A stretch of DNA of 64,000 bases from assembly GCA_036346395.1 (NCBI GenBank), contig CM070615.1, forward strand, positions 11,227,534 through 11,291,533. Reading direction: 5' to 3'. The notes beneath the pieces are model-generated. The model worked only from the letters and a program-made list of their open reading frames with translations, had not been told where the DNA came from and did no database searches. The position numbers and the translations under genes are program-made. Position 1 is the first letter of the stretch. Every line of letters begins with the position of its first letter. This DNA is from Hsuehochloa calcarea. Taxonomy: Eukaryota; Streptophyta; Magnoliopsida; Poales; Poaceae. Below are positions 23,509-35,583 of the stretch, one piece after another.

Positions 23509-25453
23509 GCCCATCTGCAATCTGCATGCATGAAGTGTACTGCTCGGCGGGCAGACGATTGTAGAAAGAAAACACTAAAAACCCTAGTAGTGGGTTAGTG
23601 TTGGGGGAGGGACTACGTTAATTAATCAAGGGCCTTGACAGAGAATGGTGAAGTGAGGGAGGCAAGTAAAACTATAAATGTATTAATTAATGAATGAATA
23701 GTAATGGTGATAGATGTGCTAGCTACTGCTAGCTAGAGATGGATATGTATTGCGTGCGTGCGTACGTGAGTATACTTACTGTTGCAGGCGCGGAGGAGAG
23801 GACGGCAGTACGGGTGCAGCCAGCCAGCGTGCCACTAGCCCACTACTACATCACTGCTAGCTTCAATGAAACTGAGGCAATCAGGCAGTGAATGTGTCGT
23901 CCTTGCCTCCTTAGTCTTGCCTTCTCCATTAAAGAAGGGGAGGTGGTGCGCTAGCTCCTCGGCGCCACCATAAAGGCCATGACTGCCATCACTCAAAGAA
24001 CGTAAACTGCCAAGGCGGTAGATTTGGGCCGAGCGAGTAAAGAGGAGCATGAATGCCACACCTACCCCTCGGTTGCACATTCTATTCCCTTCCCTGCTTC
24101 CTATCCCCAAAACACATGGGGTTAAGCACTGAGACTCGAGTGAATAATAACCTGAGCTACAGGGACTGGGGAACTCTGCTAGCGAGAAAAAGGCTGAAGG
24201 ATCCTAGCTAGGTAGGGAGGGGATGCAAGTGCAAAAGCTACACACCTCCACAACAGCCAGCTGATCAAAAGTGATCAGTTCAGAAACACCTCCCCCTCGT
24301 GCTTATGTCTACTACCTGATGGGAAGCTCTTGTGCGCTTTCCCATGCAAAGTGTCCAATCTGCATGTGCATGTGGCCATTGCTCGTTGCCTTCCGGGAAT
24401 CAGGGTGTGGCTCTGCTCTGCTCTGCTCTTTCGCCTTAATTTGGCCACAGGTAGAAAAGGCAAGCTCTGTTCTTCGTCACAGAACATTTTAGAGAGCTCA
24501 GATGAGCCAGCCCAACTGTTCTGTGTGACGAAAGAAAAGATAGGTCATGGGCTAGATGGTGGTGAGCAGTGAGCATGTGCTGAGTTAAATTGTGCACACT
24601 GACATGGAATTGCACCCCCATGGACGGTTGACATGTCTCTGTGAAGTGCTCTGTGGTGCCACAATGTGCCGAATGGGTATAAATACACTGCAAAGGCGGC
24701 ATTCGATTAGGGCTTTGGCGTTTATACCATATTAGGCTGCTGGTTTTGCAAAGAAAGTATGGTGGTTTCAGTTACCCATCCATGAATTTGGATAGGCCTT
24801 CAAATAATACAATCTAGGCCCTAGCAGAGAAGGGGAACAGCTTATTAGTTTACATTTATGACTGGAGTGAACTTGCTCAACCATAACTAACTAATACTGC
24901 AAAAGGACTAAACAATTGTTACTGTGGTCAGAAAAAAAAATGAAGTTTCATGTGGAGCGGTGTTGTCAATATCAAACAGTCAGTAGAGTACCACAAGTCT
25001 ACAATCTACAGGAGTGGCATTGAAAAAGTATCCAAAACATCAGTCATTCAGTCCACCATCTTCAAGAAGAATAGTAAGCAGACACAAAAGCACATATGCA
25101 CGGATGTATCATGAGTTGAACCATAAGTAAAATCTAAAGTTTAATTTCCTAAATGTATCTGAGATAAAAATTATATCAGTTTACTCTTTAATTCTTAAGC
25201 CAATTCTAGCTTTGCCCTATTGCGCATATTAGATGAGGGATGAATAGAATGGAAATTTTCAGATTAACATATCTTAGGCTACACAGGATCAGAGTTTACT
25301 GAATCCTAATTTTGTGTAATTTTCCCCCATGTATGAACCAAACGTATAACAGTACGACGTTAAATAAAATATGTCCAGCAGGAAACTGAGCTTTAAATAT
25401 GTAAAATCCTGTCTGCTGCTAAGTTTTCCTTTTCTTTCTACAGTCAAGGCTAA
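23509..25453. other. 3' flank and intergenic sequence
   Basis: This includes the 3' UTR of the WW gene (up to roughly 23.7 kb; no canonical polyadenylation signal stands out) and about 1.7 kb of intergenic sequence. A tgcgtgcgtgcgtacgtg microsatellite lies near 23752. The short frames at 23835-24110, 24271-24702 and 25371-25652 show no domain; the last is antisense to the PPR remnant. Confidence 0.4.
24678..24685 (+). promoter_or_regulatory. Orphan TATA box
   Basis: TATAAATA in a good plant context (gggTATAAATAcac) on the plus strand, with no recognisable coding region in the following 700 bp. It could belong to a non-coding transcript or be chance. Confidence 0.25.
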
Positions 25454-26361
25454 TTATGAGGTGCATGAACAAGGAACAAAGGACCTTCGCCAGGGACATA
25501 ACCTTCCCATTTTAAATGGAAATAAATATTCTTCTGAATCAACATGTGAAAGATCTGCCACCAGAAACTCATGGAATTTTCCATCCACCTCAATAGAACT
25601 ACAGCCAGGATTCTTCTTTACCCTTTTATCTCTCATCAGCATCTTCACCTGATTCCATTTGTTTTTACTTGCATATATTTGGCTCATAAGTACATAGATT
25701 CCACTGTCTGAAGGATCGAATTATATCAGCTTATCCGCAGCACATTCACCAATCTCTACATTGCCATGAATTCTGCATGGGTCTAAAAGGGCACCCCAAC
25801 CGGCCTCATCAGCTTCCATTGCTATGCTCCTTGCAACTTCAAATGCCTCTTCCAGAAGCCCAACTTTACCCAAAAGATCAATCATGCATGCATAACGTTC
25901 TGCCATGGGTTCAATCCCATAAAACATTTTCATTTCTTTGAAAAAGTGCCACTCTTCTGAAACTAAACTACTATGACTGCATGCAGAAAGTAATCCAAGG
26001 AATGTGATCTCATCATGCACAATACCTGTTCCTGTCAACTGCTCAAAGAGATAAAGGACTTCTTCAGACTGACCATGCACGGCATGGGCCATGATCATCG
26101 AATTCCAACTCACTATATTCCTCCTCTCTACCATCTCACCAAATAATCTTGATGCTGCACCCAAATCTCCACATTTTGCATACATATCAATGAATGCATT
26201 ACCTAAATTCACTGTAAGCCAACCCTTATTACTGACAATGTAGTTATCATATATCCATCTACCAAGATCCAAGCAACCCAGTTGAGCTCATGCCGAAAGC
26301 ACACTCACAAGAGTAGCATCAATCAGCTCCACAAATGCTTCAATCATCTTCTTAAACAACC
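25454..26361 (-). pseudogene. PPR protein pseudogene (PLS class, E-domain end)
   Basis: On the minus strand the fragment encodes the C-terminal part of an organelle-targeted pentatricopeptide repeat protein. Repeat signatures are visible (GNAFIDMYAKCGDLGAAS, VSWNSMIMAHAVHGQ, ITFLGLLSACSHSSLV, YACMIDLLGKVG), then an E-type tail (GWGALLDPCRIHGN, SGIYVLMSQIYA, KNPGCSSIEVDGKFHEFLV). Two in-frame stops break it: TGA at 26288-26290, where the repeat normally has Cys, and TAA at 25721-25723, where Glu is usual. The 5' part is missing: the reading frame continues unbroken to 26361, where the Tat LTR starts, and after that element (47681-47687) only two more bases precede another LTR. So the gene was first truncated by the LTR at 47688 and later split from it. 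No intact upstream half is in the window. Confidence 0.88.
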
Positions 26362-27052
26362 TGTTGAGGATTAAAATATTCATATATTATCTTAATATAT
26401 GATAAAGACTATACGTCTTCGTGGTCGTAACTTCTAAGACCACCGACCTAACTGGTCGTGAATACTACAGAAGTTACATAATAAATACCCTGGTCGGACA
26501 AAGTTCCAAATTTAGTCCACGACCAGGTAAGTGCTCGTAAAACTATGAACAGACGTCTGGGTCGAGTCCCCGACCACGCCACTCACTATGTGATGAATGA
26601 ACCACGTGTTTCATATTCCGCATAAGATAACACTATCACGGCTGATAATTTAACGTCTCCTAAATCATTAACCGTAGAACAGTTGACATCTTCACCAACC
26701 GCCTCTGCAGTTGGTGGAACCGTCAAACTGCCGTCTCTTCCCGACCAGACGCGTCGCTCCCCAACAGATGTCTCTTCATGGGATAACTGCCACCGCTTCA
26801 TCAAGTACTTAAGGAGGACCATGGAAGGTCGGAGGAGAGGGGGGGTAACAACAGAACAACAGCACAAGCACAAGACAAGAGAAGAAGACATCAAGCAAGA
26901 CATAGCCAAGTGTTGTGTTTTTAGATACTCTCAGTGTTTGTAATCGTGAGTTCATAGCAATAAAGAGCAAGTCAGATCCACTCCCAGGAGTCACGCACAT
27001 TTTTCCTCTTTTCATTTATATATTCATAAGATCGGCGATTTGATCGTCGACA
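26362..27052 (+). repeat. 5' LTR of the Tat element
   Basis: 691 bp, TGTTGAGG...GTCGACA. The tail includes ataaagagcaagtcag, a plausible polyadenylation signal region (aataaag at about 26960) near the R/U5 part. Confidence 0.95.
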
Positions 27053-27054
27053 GC

Positions 27055-27072
27055 TGGCACCGTCCGTGGGGA
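27055..27072 (+). promoter_or_regulatory. Primer-binding site of the Tat element
   Basis: TGGCACCGTCCGTGGGGA begins two bases after the LTR end. It starts with the TGG that pairs with the CCA end of a tRNA, but it is not the tRNA-Met type found in the other elements here. I do not assign the tRNA. Confidence 0.75.
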
Positions 27073-27143
27073 AGATAGTGCAAAACTTCTGAAGAGGTTC
27101 TTCGCTCAACTCATCCGTTTTCTTTATATTCGTAATTGCAAGT

Positions 27144-29600
27144 ATGGCAGGAACATGGGATGAGGAGAACTGGTTCGACCTGGATGACTACTCCAACCTT
27201 GACATGGAAGCTGCATCAGCCATGCAACATGGGAATCTTCATCCTCCTCCGATGGTTCGCAAGTCGGCGACGACAGCCGAACTTGAGCGGATGGATGAAG
27301 ATACACCATTGCGCCAAGAGCGCTCTCGAGGGCAGTCGTTCGGCCGATTCGAACGTCCGAGTATTCTTCAAGCCCGTTTTCCCGGCCGTGAAAAGGTGAC
27401 AACACCTCGGCCCACAACCCGAGGGTCAATATACCCTTGACACAATCATGGTGACGGTATTCACCAACGGCCTCTGGAAATTCCGAGGACCAACCGACAC
27501 CGTAGCGGTGTCGATGAGACCCTCACCGTAATGGGCGAGTGGGGATGGTAAAACTCGATGATTCGATCGGCAACTCGTCGAATCGATGAGCCCGCCACGA
27601 AGACCTCGGGAGGTTCTCATCTCCGACCGGTCTCCATCGTGGAAGTCTCGGTAGAAGCACGAGAAGTTCTCCACTATTTACGGTGGAAGCTCCTCGGAGG
27701 ATCGTTCTTTGGAAACATGAGGTCAACGCGATCGGAATATCGATCGTGATGCCACGCGATCCTGCACACCGCCCGCCACCACTGGCGATGGAGATGGCGC
27801 GGGCAATCAAGCACCACCTACCGAGGCAGCGAGGCGATGGGCGTCCATCGGTTAATATGCGTGGTGCGGCCCACCAAGGATAGACAGCTCGACGGAGTTA
27901 GGCCAAAGGTCGAGAGGAACCGGGTCTCGAACACCAACATCTTCGATGAATCCTCTGAGACCTTCGGTAACGGTTCTAGAACTTGTGTCGTATTCAAGAT
28001 ATTCTTAATAATTCTGACCCCGTTCTGGCTGAAGCTCCGGGCTTTACCCAATTGGTGGAGCAGGTATCGAAAATTCTTCAACAAAGCATGCGGCGCGCGA
28101 GCGTCTGAGGGACAAAGGATGTCACAAAGTCTAACGGTGACTTCATCTCAGCGCTCCTCCCTCAGTAGAGGGCAGCATGGTTATCCACCGGTACCTAGAC
28201 CTCCTCGGCGATTTCGACCAGTAGGACATGAAGGAAGAAGGTTGTTTCAAACAACGACCTCTTCCCCTAGCCAAGGAGAGCACCAGCTTGGCCCGGATGA
28301 TCTCCGTCATCATCTGAACCATGCTAATGGTCAAAGGCGTCATGATAATGTCTGCGACCGGATCGGGACGACGGAGCCTCGGCGTTCAAATCGAAGAAAC
28401 CGATCTCCTACTGATCATAATCCGGCACCTTTTCCAAGAAGGCGCTATGAATCAGTTACAGGTTGTCGAGCCTTTTCGCGGGGCTCCAAGGCATGACGTT
28501 GGCCTAATAGGTTCGACACGCTAACATGGATAAATTCGATGGATCTCAAAATCCATTAGAGTTTCTCCAGATATATACCACTGCCATCAGAGCTGGTGGT
28601 GGTGATGAAAACGTGATGGCTAATTATTTGCCCACGGTTCTGGAAGGATCTGCCCGGTCTTGGTTGCTTAACCAACCGGTCGGATCTATTTATACTTGGG
28701 AACAGCTCTGCGATCTACTGATTGTGAATTTCCAGGGTACGTATGATCGCCCTGGAAAGGAGGATGATCTCCATCGAACTCGGCAGGAACCAAAGGAAAC
28801 TCTCTGTCCGTACATCAAAAGGTTTAGCCAGGTTCGAAATTCTATTCCAGAGATCGCGAGTCTTACGTGATTGAGCATTCAAAGCGAGTCTAAGGAATCG
28901 GCGGTTTACGGAGGACATCGCTATGAATCCTCCACGAACAACCGCCGAACTTTTTGACATGGCTGATAGATATGCGGCCGCTAGTGAGGCGGTTGAATGG
29001 AATGAAGCCATGGATCGAAAAGATAAAATCCCTCAACCTAGCCTTGAGAAGTCAGAAAAGAATCCCAAGAAGGTTTCCAAGAAGAAGAAGCACCGCAAAA
29101 CGGGCACCAAAGAAGTCCTAGCGGTTCCAGATAAACCGTTCAAGGGTAAGAAGGATTATACCGGTCGGGGCAAAGCCAAAGTTCCGACCGATGACCATAA
29201 TAAAGGTAAGAAGTGGTGTCCACTTCACCAACAGGCAGGGCATGACTTGCGCACCTGTCGTGTTTGGCAAAAGAAGCTGGAGGATTACTATGCAAGTAAA
29301 GGTCCGCTTCCCGCAATCCAGGAGTTGGGGGAAACAAGTTCCAAAAAGGACAAGGATGGCGACGAAGAGATGGAGTACCAGGAGCCTCAACGCACGGTCA
29401 ATATGATCTTTGGAGGTTCTTCTTCATACGACTCGCGCCGTCATCTGAAAGCCATGGAGCGAGAGGTCAACTTATCGGAACCTTCGATCATCACCAAACC
29501 ATCAAGATGGTCGGATACCGTAATCTCCTTCAGCAAAGAAGATTGCCTCGTCTCATCAACTCGTAGGGTAGGTTCCTATTATCGTAGAGCCTACTATTAA
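27144..29600 (+). pseudogene. Tat element gag, frameshifted
   Basis: The first open frame (27144-27440) is leader/gag N-terminal sequence without a domain. The frame at 28526-28870 holds the retrotransposon gag core (SARSWLLNQPVGSIYTWEQL, FQGTYDRPGKEDDLHRTRQE). The frame at 28923-29600 gives the gag C-terminal half: TTAELFDMADRYAAASEA, a long Lys-rich stretch, and a zinc-knuckle-like WCPLHQQAGHDLRTC. Stops and shifts separate these parts (for example after IASLT at 28867), so no continuous Gag protein can be made. Confidence 0.85.
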
Positions 29601-30090
29601 TAATTGCAAAGTTAATCGAGTTTTAATAGGCGGTGGTAGTTCTTTAAATATATTATTTTCGGGAGCTTTAGAAGATATGCAGGTTCCTAGATCAAAGGTA
29701 AAACCGATGAAATACGCCTTTCATGGCATAGTTCCTGGCTCTACCGCCAAACCGATAGGACAAGTATCCTTACCGGTTACGTTTGGAAGCCCTGATAACT
29801 TCCGAGCGGAAAGATTTCATTTGGCGTGGTTGATTTTGAAACCGCGTACAATGGAATTCTTGGTCGTCAGATAGCAAAATTCTTGATAGCCACGCACTAC
29901 GGGTATCAAAGTTTGAAAATGCCAGGACCAAAAGGTGTGATCATGGTTCGTGGAGATCGCAAAATGGCATATGCATGTGATCGAAGGTCTTTAGAACTGG
30001 TCGATGAGCTACCGACCAGAAATTCTGACTCATCATTTATGCAGGTCAAACACGCCAGACCCAAGATAACACCCAAACCGTCCGACTAGA
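29560..30090 (+). pseudogene. Tat element protease, active-site Asp lost
   Basis: Retropepsin-like region in shifting frames: VEPTINNCKVNRVLI, then GGGSSLNILFSGALEDM, VPGSTAKPIGQVSLPVTFG and YNGILGRQIAKFLIATHYG. Codon 29629-29631 is GGC (Gly), where this lineage has the catalytic Asp before GGS. The reading frame changes again near 29830. The region ends just before the inserted CRR element, and the linker that should join it to reverse transcriptase is missing. Confidence 0.8.
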
Positions 30091-30162
30091 CCAAAGAGGT
30101 TCCACTCGATGAAGGCGCTCCTTCAAGAAACGCCATGACAGGCAATGATGGTGGATCCTTTC

Positions 30163-31077
30163 TGATGAGGACATCCCTCCTTCGGATACACGTACTACAC
30201 AAGACCCTCCAGATTTGGGTGTTGGACTACAAGGTCCTATGACAAGAGCTAGAGCACGTGACTTAATCTATCAGGTAAAATCATTTCTAGGGCTGAGTGT
30301 ATTATTTGAGAACTCTATGATGCTGCCTAATGGAGATGATTTACTTGTACTCAGAAATCTAGGATTACGACCAGTTCAAGAAGGTCTCGACCACTTCAAG
30401 AAGGCCTACGACCGGTTCAAGAAGGTCCACGACCGATTCCGCGAGGCCTCGACCACTTCAAGAAGGCCTACGACGGATGACTCGTTGGGAGCACTCTACG
30501 ACCGGAGAGGCGAGCACGATACTCGTTGGGCACAATCTATGACCAAAGATAGCATGGACTCCTCAAGACCACCCTAGGACCGATCCTACGACTAGAACTT
30601 CGACGAAATACGCAACACAAGGTCTTTGCGTCACCGTTTGGAAACTAATAAGACTTTGTAAGCGTGGCGAGATCGAAGTCCGGGTTGTGTACGCCTCATC
30701 CCACGGCCGCACAACCTAGGTCGACCTCCTCACGCCCCTATATATATCGATGAGCCGCCATAGTTTAGAGGCGGGTTTTCTTAGATTATACGCCAATTGC
30801 GGTTTCGCGATTATCGGTTTGAGAACCCCACTTGTAAACTTCATCCATATCCGCAATACAATTGATTGCATCTACCTTGTTCTTGTGAGTTTCTTGATTG
30901 CTTGCGGGAACATTAACCTCCGTGGTAAGGTCGATCGCGTGCAAGCGTGGTCGATAACGACAGCGTCGCGGTGTAGCGAATTGCGGTGGCGATCTATTGG
31001 TCGGAAGCCTCAAGCGTCAACGTCCTCACGACGAACCAAATCGAACCTATCGGAAGATCGGGCGCCGTGACTCATCA
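30163..31077 (+). repeat. 5' LTR of the CRR-like element
   Basis: 915 bp, ending GTGACTCATCA. It carries the 21-bp repeat array at about 30365-30478. Compared with the 3' LTR it has many one- or two-base differences, often where the other LTR has CAG and this one CG, CGG or CGA. Confidence 0.9.
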
Positions 31078-31079
31078 AG

Positions 31080-31090
31080 TGGTATCGAGC
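31080..31090 (+). promoter_or_regulatory. Primer-binding site of the CRR-like element (mutated)
   Basis: TGGTATCGAGC, two bases after the LTR, is the tRNA-Met primer site with one base missing. The second copy at 37653-37664 is intact (TGGTATCAGAGC). The leader from 31091 to 32068 is non-coding, with an A-rich stretch at 31635-31675. Confidence 0.85.
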
Positions 31091-32068
31091 TAAGGTTGCC
31101 CGTTAGGTAATTTCGTTTATCCCCTTTTGTGAGTTTTATTCCATCACCTAGAGTCGTAAAATTGCCCTACAAAAATTTTAGATCGTAATTATTCCATTGT
31201 CCAAACCACTTTGTGCCTTCGTAATTGTGTTTTCAGTTTCGCGTTGTTGAATTCGAGTCCATCGTCGGTGTCTTTGTTGCTGGTCTAGTCGTCGTAATCT
31301 AGTTTCTAGCGTTGAGTCTTTGCTGTGTCGATCATCTAGACACCCTCCCAATACGACCACAACACCACCCCCATACGACCACCTACTCGGTTTTGGCTTC
31401 TCCACCTGGTCGAAAACGAACGCCTGGTCGGATTCGACCGACCACTCGTGTCCGACAACCCTATTTATTATCTTGTTGCTCTCGGACACCCCACCACCTG
31501 GTCGGAAACAATCGACTGGTCGGATCTTTTAATTACCTTTTTACCCCTGCTCTCCGGAAAAAGTTTGTGACCCATATATATCCATAGACCCAGAAAAGGG
31601 TTTTGAAGAGTTTTGAGTCAAGGTCACATTCGCAAAAAAAAAAGCAAAGAGTGCAAAAAAAAAGAAGAAAAGAAGGAGTTGCTTTGTGATTTTGGATCCG
31701 ATTGTGTTTGTATCTACCCTATCCTTCCGTTTGCTTGAGCTAGTTCTAGGAATGCGTTTGGTCCAGCAACTGTGACGAGTACTGTGGACTTTTATTTAGC
31801 TTTGCTAATCTGATTTCATTATTGCTATTCCTTGCTACTAAACATTGCCTATCCGAGCTCCACACACTTTCAGCCCTCAGATTGGATCCTCGTATTCGCC
31901 TCCGCCGTGATCGTACATCCCACCTTCTCCGATCAGACCACCTGCTGTAATTTGGTAAGAAACTCATAAGAGCTTGGTAAGACGCTTGTGAGTGTGTGAT
32001 TCCATCCTCCGACCACCTAGTAGTGATAGGAATAATATTTTTGTGTTGTCTTTTGTCTACTACTAACC

Positions 32069-33475
32069 ATGTCAGGTGAAGGATTGGATGCGCAAGAGTG
32101 TGTTTTGAGGGAAGAGCTCATTACGCTCTTGGATGAACAACGCACTACTGTTAATGAGGACATCGACAGGAAGCTTCAAGCTACCACGACCACATTACAA
32201 CGCTCAATCAACGATAGTATTGCAGCGCTCACTACACGCCTCGAAAGAATGGTGAACCGACCACCAAACACTGGTCGTGTGGAACCTCATGGTGCAGCCC
32301 ATGACCATGAGTTTGATAATGATAATGAGATACACGACCACGACGCCTTTGATGCACGACAACGGAACCGGCCGAACTTCAACCGTCAAGGTATGAGAGG
32401 TAACAATTTTCAGCAACATAATGCCCATGATGATCCATATGCTAAAGTCAAGTTCACTATACCATCTTTTGCGGGTGCTTATGATGCAGAAATATATCTA
32501 GATTGGGAGATGACGGTAGAACAGAAATTGAATGCTCACTTAGTTCCTGAAGTGCATAGAGTTAGGCAAGCCACAAGTGAATTTAAAAACTTTGCCATCA
32601 TTTGGTGGAATAGGGTTTGCAGAAGGATTAGCGCCTACTACGTGGGATGGTTTAAAGGTTGCTATGCGTAATGATTTGTCCCACCTTCTTTTAAGCGTGA
32701 TTTGCGTAATAAATTGCAGCGCTTAAATCAAGGTAATAGATCCGTAGAAGAATATTATCGGGAGCTACAAATTAGCATGTTGCGTTGTGATATTATTGAG
32801 GATGAAGAAGCTGCAATAGCACGTTTTTATGGAGGATTAAGACGTGAAATTCAGGACATAGTGGATTACAAAGAATACGATAGTGTCCCTAGATTGTTCC
32901 AACTTGCATGTTTGGCAAAAAAAAAATTGCAGGGACGACAACAGAGGCCAAGGAACAATTTTGGGAGCATGTCTACACCACGACCAGTGCCGGGGCAAGC
33001 CAAAACACACCCACTTTCAGCTACACGGTCTGCTGCCCCCTCCTCGAGTAGGGTGCGTTCAGCAGCACCTCCGACCACATCACAGGCACCCGAGGTAAGC
33101 AAACCTATTAATGTACAGGCTCCAGCCAATCGTTCTTCCTCGGTTGGTTCCACTGGTCGTACCACCGGGATTATTTGCCACCGTTGCAAGGGAATGAGAC
33201 ACGTCATGAAGGACTGCCCAAGTCAGCGAGTATACCTTGCCACTACAGACGGTGGATATGTAAGTACTAGTGATATTGAGGATGAATATGTACTTGCAGC
33301 TAACATTGCAGGAGGAGGAGACGAGACAGACAGTGATGTTGATGGTGTAGAGGAGCAAGTAGCTGCTGTTGACACCGAGTATCATATGAGCCTTGTTGCA
33401 GCGAGTCTTTGGCGCACAAGTGGAAGGCGGAGCAAAATCAACGGCATAACTTGTTTCAAACCAGATTTCTTGTGA
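32069..33475 (+). pseudogene. CRR-like gag, frameshifted
   Basis: The frame at 32069-32671 (MSGEGLDAQECVLREELITL start, coiled-coil-like Leu/Glu-rich region, then KVKFTIPSFAGAYDAEIYLD) is the Gag N-terminal and core region. It shifts out near 32600 and resumes at 32702-33475 (RNKLQRLNQGNRSVEEYYRE, VDYKEYDSVPRLFQLACLA). A Ser/Pro-rich linker and a CCHC zinc knuckle, CHRCKGMRHVMKDC (about 33175-33217), follow. At least one frameshift breaks it. Confidence 0.85.
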
Positions 33476-35570
33476 AGAACAGAGCCTGCAGAGTCATCGT
33501 TGATGGAGGGAGCTGCAACAACCTTGCAAGCTCCGAGATGGTCGAGAAGCTTGGCTTGACCACACAACCACACCCGCGTCCCTACTACATCCAATGGTTC
33601 AATTCGTGTGGTAAGTTAAAGGTAAACAAAGTTGTGAGCGTGCAATTTTCATTTGGTAATTACAAAGATAGTTCGATTTTGATATGGTACCGATGCAAGC
33701 ATGCTCTTTATTGCTCGGTAGGCCTTGGATATATGACAATGATGTTTTGCACCATGGTAGAGCTAATACCTACTCGTTCTTACACAAGGGTAAGAAGATT
33801 AAGTTATTGCCTTTGACACGGTGAGATTTTGAAAGATGAAGAAGAGCGCTAAAAATGAAAGAAACACCGATAAGCATGATTACGAAAATCAGCAAGTAGC
33901 AAAGCGTGTTTTCCCACCTAAAAGGGAGAAAGTGGCGTCTAGTCCTAAGTGCGAGGGGATTAAATTGAAGGGATGTGTTATGATTGCCACTAAATCGAAC
34001 TTGCTGAAATTTGTGATAATGAGTTGCCATGCTATGCTTTGATATGCAAAAATGCCTTATACTCGCTTGAGGATATAGCTAGCTCTTTGCCTCCTATTTG
34101 TTGCTAACCTTTTGCGGAGTATGTGGATGTATTCGGTGAGGTACCCGGGATTACCACCTATTCGAGGATAGAGCATCAAATTGATTTGATCCGGGAGTGA
34201 CTTTGCCAAACCGTCTTGCATATAGGACCAATCCGGAGGAGACTAAGGAAATTCAAGCGACAAGTCCAAGATCTTACGGACCGTGGGTACGTAAGAGAAA
34301 GCCTTAGTCCTTGTCTTTGTTCCAGTTCTTTTGGTTCCTAAGAAAGGCGGTGGTTGGCGTATGTGCGTTGATTGCGAGCCATTAATAACATTACTATAAG
34401 GTATCGTCATCCTATCCCAAGGCTAGCGACATGCTAGATGAATTGAGTGGTTCTATTATTTTCACAAAGATTGACTTATGAGTGGTTACCACAGATTAGA
34501 ATGAAATTAGGAGATGAATGGAAAAGCGCTTTTAAAACTAAGTTCGGATTATATGAGTGGTTAGTGATGCCTTTCGGTCTAACTAATGCACCTAGTACTT
34601 TTATGCGTTTGATGAACAAGGTTTTACGTCCTTTCATTGGAAAATTTGTGGTGGTTTACTTTGATGATATCTTGATTTATAGCAAGTCACATGAGCTACA
34701 TTTGAATCATATACGTGCTGTTTTTAATGCTTTGAGAGACGCACGTTTGTTTGGTAACCTCGAGAAGTGCACCTTTTGCACCGATCGAGTTGCGTTTCTT
34801 GGATATGTTGTGACACCACAGGGAATTGAGGTGGATGAGACAAAGATTGTAGCCATCCAAAGCTGGCCGACGCCGACCACTGTGTCACAGGTGCGGAGCT
34901 TCCACGGCCTTGCTGGATTCTATCGGCGTTTTGTGCGGGATTTCAGCACCATTGCCGCACCATTGAATGAATTGACAAAGAAAGGAGTGTCTTTCCAATG
35001 GGGACCTGCGCAAGAGAAGGCATTCAACTTGTTGAAAGAGAAGCTCACCCAAGCACCCTACTCCAACTCCCTGATTTTGGTAAGACTTTTGAGATTGAAT
35101 GTGACGCTAGCGGGATTGGAATAGGTGGTGTATTGATTCAAGAAGGTAAACCGGTTGCATATTTTAGCGAGAAACTAAATGGGCCTAGTTTGAATTATTC
35201 CACCTATGACAAAGAATTGTATGCTTTAGTTCGTGTGCTTCAAACTTGGCAACATTATATATGGCCCAAAGAATTTGTTATACATTCTGATCATGAATCG
35301 CTAAAACATATTAGAAGTCAAGCTAAACTGAATAAACGACATGCTAATTGGGTAGAATTTATTGAGTCATTTCCATATGTCATAAAGCATAAGAAAGGTA
35401 AGGACAATGTGATTCTTGATCGCTCTCTAGACGTTATACCATGTTATCTCAACTTGACCATAAGATTTTTGGTTTGGAGGCCATTAAGACTTTATATGTC
35501 ACTGATTTGGACTTTAAGGAAGTGCTTGAACATTGTAAAGAAGGGAAGATATGGAATAACTATGTGCTGA
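33409..35570 (+). pseudogene. CRR-like protease, reverse transcriptase and RNase H
   Basis: Protease: CRVIVDGGSCNNLASSEMV, with catalytic Asp codon 33502-33504 intact. Reverse transcriptase: fragments at 34130-34440 in mixed frames, then a good frame 34447-35124 with EWLVMPFGLTNAPSTFMRLM and YFDD at 34657-34668. RNase H: frame 34998-35570 with FEIECDASGIGIGGVLIQEG, VAYFSEKLNGPSLNYSTYDK and FVIHSDHESLKHI. Several frameshifts (near 33700-34440, 35090 and 35420) separate the parts. Confidence 0.88.
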
Positions 35571-35583
35571 ATGATGGTTTGAT

